A stretch of DNA of 64,000 bases from Streptomyces sp. MA5143a (lineage in GTDB: Bacteria > Actinomycetota > Actinomycetes > Streptomycetales > Streptomycetaceae), in the NCBI RefSeq assembly GCF_900290235.1, contig NZ_OLMK01000076.1:1-64000 (forward strand), in the 5' to 3' direction. Of this stretch, positions 7,841 to 14,615 are shown one piece after another; position 1 is the first letter of the stretch, and the number at the start of each line of letters is the position of its first letter. The position numbers and the translations under genes are program-made. The notes under the pieces were generated by a model that saw only the letters and a list, made by a program, of their open reading frames with translations, had not been told where the DNA came from and ran no database searches.

Positions 7841-8905
7841 GTGAGTGAACCGAACAGCCACATATGCCCGGAGTGCTTCGCTCCCCGGGCCACGGACGGG
7901 ACCCCGTCCTGCGGCTGTGGCCGCCGCGTCTCCGAAGCACTCCTGGAAGCCCGCACGGCACAGGCGGCGGCAGCCGAGGACTTCGACCCGCTGCGCATCC
8001 GCCCGTACGTGGAACTGGGCGACGCCGGGGACCACGACGGGCACCCGGACGACACCGGCCCCCTCGCGGACCGGAGGCCCGCACGCGGCCCCGGACACGG
8101 CGAGCCCGCCGAGGCGGCGACGATGCGGCTGGCGGCCTTCCGCGCCCCGCGCAGGACCACACCGGCCGACGACCGCACCCGGCCGCTCACGGTCCCACCG
8201 CCCGCTTCCGCCTCCGGGCACCCGCACACCCGCTCCTCGACGCCCGCACGCCCCCGCTCCGCCGGCCGTCGCCGCCGTACGGGGCTGATCGTCGCGCTCG
8301 GGGGCACGGCGGCGGCCGGGGTGATGGCGGCGGCCGGCTTCATGAGCGGCCTCTTCTCCTACGAGGCGCCCGAGCGGAACGGGGCACTCCCGGACGACGT
8401 GCGGGCGAGCGCGCCGGACACCACGGTGGACGGCGACAAGACGCCGGTGCAGACGCCCGAGGAGGCCGCCGGGGGCGGGGCGCCCGCACCGGCACCGCCG
8501 GGCGGCGCCGGACGGGCGAAGCCGTCCGGGAGCCCGTCCCCCTCCGCCTCGAAGTCGTCGGCGTCACCGTCGGCGTCCCCGTCGCCCAGTCCCAGCGAGG
8601 CGTCGCCCAGCGCCCGCGCCTCCGACGGGTCGACGGCCGACGAAGCGAACAAGAAGGGGGACAGCCGACTGGAGGCCCCGAAGACGCTCCGCCTCGGCGA
8701 CGACGACCCAGAGGTCACCGAACTCCAGCTCCGGCTGCGCCAGTTGGGCCTCTACAACGGCGACATCGACCAGAGCTTCGACCGCCAGGTCGAACAGGCC
8801 GTCATCGACTACCAGACCACCCGGGCCGTCTCGAAGGACGACGAACCCGGCGTGTACGGCCTGGCCACCCGAGCCCGCCTGGAAGCGGAAACCCAGGAAC
8901 CCTGA
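7841..8905 (+). CDS. membrane protein with C-terminal peptidoglycan-binding domain
   Basis: A 354-residue protein. The GTG at 7841 has GGGGAGGG nine bases upstream. The N-terminus carries a small cysteine cluster (CPECFAPRATDGTPSCGCGRR), zinc-ribbon-like. A disordered region follows, then a single membrane helix (RTGLIVALGGTAAAGVMAAAG, about residues 146-170), then a long Ser/Pro linker (SPSASKSSASPSASPSPSPS), and finally a PG_binding_1 domain (LRLGDDDPEVTELQLRLRQLGLYNGDIDQ, about residues 285-345). The arrangement places the cysteine cluster in the cytoplasm and the wall-binding domain outside. No catalytic domain is present. It may anchor or sense the cell wall. Confidence 0.8.
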   Translation: MSEPNSHICPECFAPRATDGTPSCGCGRRVSEALLEARTAQAAAAEDFDPLRIRPYVELGDAGDHDGHPDDTGPLADRRPARGPGHGEPAEAATMRLAAFRAPRRTTPADDRTRPLTVPPPASASGHPHTRSSTPARPRSAGRRRRTGLIVALGGTAAAGVMAAAGFMSGLFSYEAPERNGALPDDVRASAPDTTVDGDKTPVQTPEEAAGGGAPAPAPPGGAGRAKPSGSPSPSASKSSASPSASPSPSPSEASPSARASDGSTADEANKKGDSRLEAPKTLRLGDDDPEVTELQLRLRQLGLYNGDIDQSFDRQVEQAVIDYQTTRAVSKDDEPGVYGLATRARLEAETQEP

Positions 8906-8910
8906 CGCCG

Positions 8911-8938
8911 GGGGTCGACGCACACCCCCGTCGACCCC
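8911..8938. terminator. terminator hairpin
   Basis: GGGGTCGACG / CGTCGACCCC, a perfect 10-bp stem with an 8-nt loop, six bases after the peptidoglycan-binding gene. Confidence 0.6.
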
Positions 8939-8956
8939 GTGATGCAGGATGACCTC

Positions 8957-9295
8957 ATGAGCATCGTCAAGATCAACGTCCTCACCGTACCCGCCGAGCA
9001 GCGCGAGGTGCTGGAGAAGCGGTTCGCCTCTCGTGCCGGGGTGGTGGAGGGTTCCGACGGGTTCGAGTGGTTCGAGCTGCTGCGCCCCGTCGACGGCACC
9101 GACAACTACCTCGTGTACACCCGGTGGCGCGACGAGGCGTCGTTCGAGGCGTGGATGGAGGGTCCGATGAAGCAGGCCCACCAGGGCGGCGGCGACCAGC
9201 CCCCGGCCGACCGCCCCAAGCCGGCCGCGTCCGCCTCCACCGTCTGGTCCTTCGAGGTGGTCCAGCAGACGGGCCCGAAGAACACCGAAGCCTGA
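8957..9295 (+). CDS. MhuD-like heme-degrading monooxygenase
   Basis: A 112-residue ABM-fold protein. It aligns without gaps to Mycobacterium tuberculosis MhuD through most of its length. The residues known to matter in MhuD are at the same numbers: Asn7, Trp66 and His75 (proximal heme ligand), with Arg22 and Arg26 also kept. The C-terminal WSFEVVQ strand matches too. Members of this family open heme to release iron without the usual CO product. The start at 8957 has AGGA eight bases upstream. It stands as a single gene after a terminator; no heme transporter lies nearby. Heme degradation is inferred from homology, since many ABM proteins act on other substrates. Confidence 0.8.
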   Translation: MSIVKINVLTVPAEQREVLEKRFASRAGVVEGSDGFEWFELLRPVDGTDNYLVYTRWRDEASFEAWMEGPMKQAHQGGGDQPPADRPKPAASASTVWSFEVVQQTGPKNTEA

Positions 9296-9331
9296 CGGCC
9301 CCCGCGTCGCGCCCCGCCGTCGCCCCACCGC

Positions 9332-9389
9332 GCGCGGGGCGGGGCCGCGGCGGCGCGGCCGCGCGGGGCGGGGCCGCGGCGGCGCGGCT
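9332..9389. repeat. 29-bp tandem duplication
   Basis: Two adjacent 29-bp units (9332-9360 and 9361-9389), identical except for the last base, each nearly all G and C. They fill the space between the monooxygenase gene and the convergent gene ending at 9407. Confidence 0.9.
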
Positions 9390-9406
9390 CCGGGCCGTGT
9401 GTCGCG

Positions 9407-9958
9407 TCACACGGAGGGATCCACGTTCCACGCCTCCGGCAGATCGCCGCCGCAGAAGACGCAGACGAAGTCGTCCTCGCGCACGATGGTGGGCTCCTGG
9501 CAGTCGGGGCACCGCCGGAATACCACCTCGTGGGTGAAGCCGGAGGGCCGCCCGAGCTCCACGTCGTCCAGAGCACGCGCCACCGCCGGCCAGGAGGTGA
9601 CGTCCGGACAGTATCCGGTGGACTGGTTGCTGACCTCGTCCACGGTCCACCGGTCCGCCTCACGCATGAAGCTGATCTCGCCGGCACTCAGAACCATGCG
9701 CCCACCGGCGCAGGCCACGTGCTCACTGCGCCGCGGCGCCAGCCGAAGCACACCGTCCGTGCCGACCACAAAGGTGAAGGGTTCGGTCAGTTCCGCTGCC
9801 GATCGCTCAGCGATCCAGCGGTCGAAGTCAGCCGCCGAGCCGATGCGGCACCCGCCACCGCCAGGCCGGACCGCGGCCTCCAGCTCAACCGGTCCGACGT
9901 ACCTGTAACTCCGCCCCCGCACACTCACCTCGGCCGACCCCAAGCACTTCCGGCACAC
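9407..9958 (-). CDS. hypothetical protein with C-terminal zinc ribbon
   Basis: A 183-residue protein not assigned to a named family. The C-terminus contains CPDC and CVFC (about residues 148-171), a typical four-cysteine zinc ribbon. The middle part includes FTFVVGTDGVLRLAPRRSEHVACAGGRMVL and NQSTGYCPDVTSWPAV, which look well conserved. No signal or membrane segment. With the 9958 start (GTG) a second CxxC pair is added at the N-terminus and the gene begins 4 bases after the HAD stop, implying coupling. A start about 30 bases further in, at another GTG, is also possible. Confidence 0.7.
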   Translation of the reverse strand: MCRKCLGSAEVSVRGRSYRYVGPVELEAAVRPGGGGCRIGSAADFDRWIAERSAAELTEPFTFVVGTDGVLRLAPRRSEHVACAGGRMVLSAGEISFMREADRWTVDEVSNQSTGYCPDVTSWPAVARALDDVELGRPSGFTHEVVFRRCPDCQEPTIVREDDFVCVFCGGDLPEAWNVDPSV

Positions 9959-9962
9959 ACCC

Positions 9963-10628
9963 CTAGGCGATGTGCAGCCGGACCAGCCCGTCCTCGCCCG
10001 TTACGACCCGTACCGAGCGCAGATCGGGGACCACGGCGTCCGGGCCGTGGGCGGCCGCGCGCGAGCCGATGCCGACGACGCGCATGCCGGCGGCGTGGCC
10101 CGCCTGAATGCCCGCCTCGGAGTCCTCGAAGACGACGCAGTCCTCGGGGGCGATACCCAGTTCGGCGGCGCCCTTCAGGAATCCCTCGGGGTCGGGCTTG
10201 CTCGCGCCGACGGACTCGGCGGTGACCCGGACGTCGGGCAGGGTCAGCCCGGCGGCGGTCATCCGCGCGGTGGAGAGGGGAACGTTCGCGGAGGTCACCA
10301 GCGCGTGCGGCACTCCGCCGGCGGTGAGGGACGCGAGGAACTCCGGCGCGCCCGGGATCGGGACGACCCCGTCCACGTCCGCCGTCTCCTCCTCCAGCAT
10401 CCGCGCGTTGTCCGCGTAGTTCAGTTCCATGGGCCGGTCGGGCAGGAGTACGGCCATCGTGGCGTACCCCTGGCGTCCGTGGACCACCCGCATGACCTCG
10501 GTGCCGTCGAGCCCGTTCCGCTCGGCCCAGCGCCGCCAGACCCGCTCGACCGCGGCGTCCGAGTTGACGAGGGTGCCGTCCATGTCGAGCAGGAAGGCGC
10601 GGGCGGTCATAACGGTCGTGGCCGGCAT
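9963..10628 (-). CDS. HAD-superfamily sugar-phosphate phosphatase-like hydrolase
   Basis: A 221-residue HAD hydrolase of the beta-phosphoglucomutase/sugar phosphatase subgroup. Catalytic DxD lies in FLLDMDGTLVNS (Asp15, Asp17), motif II is the Thr/Ser in VTSANVP, motif III the Lys in GASKPDPEGF, and motif IV the Asp pair in VVFEDSEAGIQAG. A helical cap domain lies between motifs I and II. Probable substrate: a small phosphorylated sugar or polyol; not determinable further. The start at 10628 has GGAG seven bases upstream; the internal ATG at 10610 lacks one. The zinc-ribbon gene follows at once. Confidence 0.87.
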   Translation of the reverse strand: MPATTVMTARAFLLDMDGTLVNSDAAVERVWRRWAERNGLDGTEVMRVVHGRQGYATMAVLLPDRPMELNYADNARMLEEETADVDGVVPIPGAPEFLASLTAGGVPHALVTSANVPLSTARMTAAGLTLPDVRVTAESVGASKPDPEGFLKGAAELGIAPEDCVVFEDSEAGIQAGHAAGMRVVGIGSRAAAHGPDAVVPDLRSVRVVTGEDGLVRLHIA

Positions 10629-10797
10629 CGGCAAGCTCCAGGGCGCGGGAACGCGGGCAGGGGCCGGGCGTCCGGAGAGAGCCGTACGGCCCCGTGAAGG
10701 ACAAGGCGGCCCCGCCCACCGGTCAGGGAATGCGGGCGGGAGCCACTTTGTTCCTCCACGGTACAAAACAAACGGGGCTCACCGCCACCCCCCTTCG

Positions 10798-11379
10798 TCA
10801 TCCCGTCACGGCTTCCCACAAACTCCACACACCGAGCCCCGTCATCAGCACGGCCGCGATCTGGGTGATCAGCTTCAGCGGCACCCTCTTCATCAGCGCC
10901 CGGCCGCCGACGATCCCGAGCCCGGCCACGGCCCACAGCGCGAGGACGGCCCCGAGGCCCACGGAGAGCGGGTCGTCGTACCGCGCCGCGAGGTTCGCCG
11001 TCATGATCTGGGTCAGGTCGCCGAACTCGGCGACGAGGATGAGCATGAAGCCCGCGCCGGAGACCTTCCAGAAGTTCTGGTTCTCGGGCCTGCGGATCTC
11101 CTCCTCACCCTCGTCCTTCTTCATCAGCAGCACCGCCGCGCCGCCCAGGAACAGCACACCGGTGAGCGCGTGCACGATCTGCTGGGGCAGCAGGGTGAGG
11201 ACGCTGCCGGCGGCGACCGCCAGCGTGACATGCACGGCGAAGGCCGCGGCGACACCGGCGAAGACGTACGAGGCGCGGTAGCGGGTGCCGAGGACGAGGC
11301 CGGCGAGCGCGGTCTTGTCGGGGAGCTCGGCGAGGAAGACGACGCCGAAGACGAGCGCCGTGACACTGAAGCTGATCAA
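10798..11379 (-). CDS. GDT1/TMEM165-type cation transporter (probable Mn2+ exporter)
   Basis: A 193-residue membrane protein with six predicted helices in two inverted halves, the GDT1/UPF0016 pattern. The two signature motifs are Glu18-Leu-Pro-Asp21-Lys-Thr (ELPDKT, usually EGDK) and Glu118-Phe-Gly-Asp121-Leu-Thr (EFGDLT). The acidic residues that bind the cation are kept, though the first motif has Leu-Pro in place of the usual residue. A charged loop (KKDEGEEE) separates the halves. Translation begins at TTG 11379 after GAGGA. The leader contains a probable yybP-ykoY element, which in other bacteria senses Mn2+ and controls such exporters, supporting manganese export. Confidence 0.85.
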   Translation of the reverse strand: MISFSVTALVFGVVFLAELPDKTALAGLVLGTRYRASYVFAGVAAAFAVHVTLAVAAGSVLTLLPQQIVHALTGVLFLGGAAVLLMKKDEGEEEIRRPENQNFWKVSGAGFMLILVAEFGDLTQIMTANLAARYDDPLSVGLGAVLALWAVAGLGIVGGRALMKRVPLKLITQIAAVLMTGLGVWSLWEAVTG

Positions 11380-11456
11380 GGGTCCTCAATCGGTCGGGCT
11401 GCCCCACCGAGAGAAACCGTCCGCTGACGCGACACCTCGGCACGGCAGCACACGTT

Positions 11457-11480
11457 CACCCGTGCGGGGTCGCACGGGTG
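11457..11480 (-). promoter_or_regulatory. perfect hairpin in riboswitch leader
   Basis: CACCCGTGCG / CGCACGGGTG, a 10-bp perfect stem with a 4-nt loop, between the aptamer and the transporter start. No T-run follows, so control could be by translation or by an unconventional terminator. Confidence 0.5.
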
Positions 11481-11491
11481 TGCACTGCTTG

Positions 11492-11598
11492 CCGAAGGTC
11501 TCGCTGGCGGGCCCCCTGTCGATGGACCCGCTCCGGGCGCCGGCTCAGACGAGCTGAGCAGTATGTCGACGGTCCGGCGAAGAGCTACTCCCCTTCTG
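11492..11598 (-). ncRNA. yybP-ykoY manganese riboswitch (aptamer), probable
   Basis: Read on the minus strand. The leader opens with GAAGGGGAGTAGC (11597-11585), the conserved 5' element of yybP-ykoY. An inner CCGTCGACATAC block follows, matching the conserved CGUCA segment, and then AGCGAGACCTTC, the conserved 3' element. The 5' GAAGG can pair with the 3' CCTTC to close the P1 helix, as in known members. It precedes the GDT1-type transporter, a standard Mn riboswitch target. The length and spacing were judged by eye; no covariance model was run. The likely expression platform is the hairpin downstream at 11457-11480. Confidence 0.75.
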
Positions 11599-11671
11599 CG
11601 CGGCCAATGGTACGCGACGCGGCCTGGGGGCTTCGGGGGCCGCCTTTCGGGTGCGGGCGCTTCGTGGTTTC

Positions 11672-11782
11672 TCGCGCAGTTCCCCGCGCCCCTGAAAAGC
11701 GACCGGGGCTGCGCCCCGTGCTTTTCAGGATGAAGGGCGGGCCGCAGGCCCGTTCCCTTCAGGGGCGCGGGGAACTGCGCGA
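11672..11782. repeat. nested inverted repeat with dispersed 20-bp element arms
   Basis: Perfect 25-bp arms (11672-11696 and 11758-11782) contain the dispersed element GCGCAGTTCCCCGCGCCCCT in opposite orientations. Nested inside are CTGAAAAGC / GCTTTTCAG (9 bp) with a GGGGC tgc GCCCC tip, and a second GGGC-type hairpin. This occupies part of the 603-base gap between the transporter and the HNH nuclease. No gene was found there apart from the riboswitch leader. Confidence 0.85.
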
Positions 11783-11982
11783 CAAGCCCCCACTCGTCCG
11801 CACCCGCCAACAACAAGCGCCCCCCGAGCCGGAAGGCGCCCCCGCACCAATCCCCGCCCAAACCCTTGTCGTGTCATGCGCACGTCATTAACTTCTCACC
11901 CGACGCTCATCCGCCGGTAACACCCCACCGCGACCCTTCAATCGCTCGCGCCCCAAACCCCCCGGCCCCACAAGGAGTTCCC

Positions 11983-12627
11983 ATGCGCAGGTTCTACGCG
12001 CGTCGACGGCTCAGCATACTCACCGCGCTCAGCGGACTCATAGCCTCCGCCGCGCTCTTCAACGCCCCGACCGCCTCCGCCGCCCTGCCCACCCCGGTCA
12101 GCGCCGCCACCGCCCGCAGCTACCTCGCCACCCTCACCGTGGCCACCGAGGACCGCACCGGCTACAGCCGGGACCTGTTCAACCACTGGATCACCATCAG
12201 CGGCAGCTGCAACACCCGCGAGACGGTCCTCAAGCGGGACGGCTCGAACGTCGTCACCGACTCCGCCTGCGCCTCCACCAGCGGCAGCTGGTACTCCCCG
12301 TACGACGGCGCCACCTGGACCGCCGCCTCCGACCTGGACATCGACCACCTCGTGCCGCTGGCCGAGGCGTGGGACTCCGGGGCCGACAACTGGAGCAGCT
12401 CGCTGCGGCAGCAGTTCGCCAACGACCTGACCCGCCCGCAGCTCATCGCCGTCACGGACAACGTGAACCAGGCCAAGGGCGACCAGGACCCCGCCACCTG
12501 GATGCCGTCGCGCACCGCGTACCGCTGCACGTACGTCCGCGCCTGGGTCCAGGTGAAGTACTACTACGACCTCTCCGTGGACTCCGCCGAGAAGAGCGCC
12601 CTCACCGGCTATCTCGCGAACTGCTGA
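11983..12627 (+). CDS. secreted HNH-family nuclease (DUF1524-like)
   Basis: A 214-residue protein with an Arg-rich signal peptide (MRRFYARRRLS..., cleavage near TASA-A at about residue 35). The HNH-like nuclease centre is DIDHLVPLAEAWDSG (about residues 113-127), with the catalytic His in DHLVPL and the asparagine-bearing segment LIAVTDNVNQAKGDQDPATWMP downstream. Two Cys pairs (about C67-C82, and C179/C214) could form disulfides, fitting an extracellular enzyme. The ATG at 11983 follows AAGGAG. It is probably a secreted DNase that scavenges nucleotides or acts in competition; specificity unknown. Confidence 0.85.
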   Translation: MRRFYARRRLSILTALSGLIASAALFNAPTASAALPTPVSAATARSYLATLTVATEDRTGYSRDLFNHWITISGSCNTRETVLKRDGSNVVTDSACASTSGSWYSPYDGATWTAASDLDIDHLVPLAEAWDSGADNWSSSLRQQFANDLTRPQLIAVTDNVNQAKGDQDPATWMPSRTAYRCTYVRAWVQVKYYYDLSVDSAEKSALTGYLANC

Positions 12628-12666
12628 CATACCCGACGCGCTCGCGGTGACCCGGAACCTCCCCGA

Positions 12667-12707
12667 CCTCCTCCGTCGTTCCGTACCGTACGGGGCGACG
12701 GAGGAGG
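12667..12707. terminator. terminator hairpin
   Basis: CCTCCTCCGTCG / CGACGGAGGAGG, a 12-bp perfect stem whose loop contains a smaller CCGTA/TACGG hairpin, 40 bases after the nuclease gene. Confidence 0.6.
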
Positions 12708-12772
12708 GTGGTCCGCGGGGACACAGGCGTCCCCCAGGGACCTCCGACCAGAGAGGGAGCGGGTGATCGCCG

Positions 12773-14419
12773 ATGGCGGAACTGCGCCTTGGCCCACTGC
12801 TGAGATACGTGGACGGTTCGACCGCGACCGTCTGGGTCGAGACGAGCCGCCCCTGCACGGCCGAGGTGCGCTGCGCCGGCGGCGGGGGCGGCAGGGCCCG
12901 CACCTTCCAGATCTCCGGCCACCACTACGCGCTGGTGCCGGTGACGGGCCTGACCCCGGGCACGGTGTCGTCGTACGAGGTCCTCCTCGACGACTCGCCG
13001 GTCTGGCCCCCGCCCGACTCCCGTTTCCCGCCCTCCGAGATCCACACCCCGGCCGGCGACGACCCGGTCCGTGTCGCCTTCGGTTCCTGCCGCTGGGCCG
13101 CGCCGCCCCACGGCGACCCCGACCCGGTGGGGCCGGACGCCCTGGACGCGCTGGCCTCCCGTATCGCCGCCGGGGCGGGCGACGAGCGCCCCGACGTCCT
13201 GCTCCTCCTCGGCGACCAGGTCTACGCGGACGAGACGTCCAAGGCCACCCGCGCCTACCTCGCCTCCCGCCGCGACCTGAGGGAACCGCCGGGCGCCCAG
13301 GTCGCGGACTACGAGGAGTACACCCACCTCTACTACGAGTCCTGGCTCGACCCGGGCATCCGCTGGCTGCTGTCCACCGTACCCACCTGCATGATCTTCG
13401 ACGACCACGACGTCATCGACGACTGGAACACCAGCGCGTCCTGGCTCGCCGACATGCGGGACACCCCCTGGTGGCAGGAGCGCATCCTGAGCGGGCTGAT
13501 GTCGTACTGGGTCCACCAGCACCTCGGCAACCTCACCCCCGCCGAACTGGCCGCCGACCCGGTGTACGCCGCCGTACGCGCCGTCCCGGACGGTACGGAC
13601 GTCCTGCGCGCGCACGCCACCGAGGCGGACCGTGACCTCGCCTCCGTCCGCTGGAGCTACCGGCGGGACTTCGGACGCGTGCGCGTGCTGATGCTCGACA
13701 GCCGGGCCGCACGGGTCCTCGACGAGGCGAACCGGTCGATGCTGGACGCGGGTGAGGCCGCCTGGCTGCGGGAGCAGGCGCTGGACGACCCCGGCTCCTG
13801 CGACCACCTCCTCATCGGCACCTCGCTGCCCTGGCTGCTGCCGCACCTGGTGCACGGGGCCGAGTCGTGGAACGCCGCGCTGTGCCAGGGCGTGCGCGGG
13901 GAGCGCTGGGCGCGGTTCGGGGAGAAGGTGCGGCGGGCGGCGGACCTGGAGCACTGGGCCGCGTTCCCGGAGTCCTTCGAGGCGCTGACCGCGCTGACGG
14001 CCGAGGCCGGCTCGGGGGACGGCGCCCCGGCGACCGTGCTGGTGCTCTCCGGGGACGTGCACCACGCCTACATCGCCCAGCCGACCTGGCCCGCCGACGC
14101 CCCCGCCGTGCCGGACGCCCGCGTTCTGCAGCTCACCTGCTCCCCGGTCCACAACTCCGTCCCGCTGTCCATGAAACTGGGCTTCCACTTCGGCTGGAGC
14201 CGGATCGGGCGGTCGATCGGCCGCTGGCTCGGACGGCACGGGCGGGGCCGACGGCCCTCCATCGACTGGCACAAGGCGGGCGGCCCCTGGTTCGGCAACC
14301 AGCTCATGACCCTGACCCTGCGCGGCCGTTCGGCCCGGCTGCGCTTCGAGCAGGCGCGGGCCCGGAAGGGCGAGAAGGCCCGGCTGGAGACGGTCACGGA
14401 GTCGGCACTCACCCCCTAA
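12773..14419 (+). CDS. PhoD-like metallophosphatase, cytoplasmic type
   Basis: A 548-residue metallophosphatase of the alkaline phosphatase D family. Metal-binding segments visible: LLLGDQVYADE (about residues 145-155), IFDDHDVIDDWN (about residues 205-216) and LSGDVHHAY (about residues 425-433). An N-terminal Ig-like domain (residues 1-95) is typical. Unlike classic PhoD there is no Tat signal with twin arginines, so it is probably cytoplasmic. Substrate may be a phosphodiester or phospholipid; unknown. The ATG at 12773 follows GGGTGA. Confidence 0.85.
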   Translation: MAELRLGPLLRYVDGSTATVWVETSRPCTAEVRCAGGGGGRARTFQISGHHYALVPVTGLTPGTVSSYEVLLDDSPVWPPPDSRFPPSEIHTPAGDDPVRVAFGSCRWAAPPHGDPDPVGPDALDALASRIAAGAGDERPDVLLLLGDQVYADETSKATRAYLASRRDLREPPGAQVADYEEYTHLYYESWLDPGIRWLLSTVPTCMIFDDHDVIDDWNTSASWLADMRDTPWWQERILSGLMSYWVHQHLGNLTPAELAADPVYAAVRAVPDGTDVLRAHATEADRDLASVRWSYRRDFGRVRVLMLDSRAARVLDEANRSMLDAGEAAWLREQALDDPGSCDHLLIGTSLPWLLPHLVHGAESWNAALCQGVRGERWARFGEKVRRAADLEHWAAFPESFEALTALTAEAGSGDGAPATVLVLSGDVHHAYIAQPTWPADAPAVPDARVLQLTCSPVHNSVPLSMKLGFHFGWSRIGRSIGRWLGRHGRGRRPSIDWHKAGGPWFGNQLMTLTLRGRSARLRFEQARARKGEKARLETVTESALTP

Positions 14420-14615
14420 TACCGCCATTGGACACGGTTGGCACCCCTGTTGTCCGGGATGCGCGTGAGGCATCCCACACCGGGTGCGCTGAAGGGTTTC
14501 AGTGCTCCGTTCGCGTGCCGTCCGACGGCATGATGAGGCGGACCGTCCGCTTGCTCTCGGGCGGTCCGCCGCGCCGCGCCCCACGACGCGCCCCACACGC
14601 ACGGGAGTTACCCCC

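Noticed and set aside
9332..9389. Insertion-sequence end
   Set aside because: The units are direct, not inverted, repeats and no transposase gene is adjacent.
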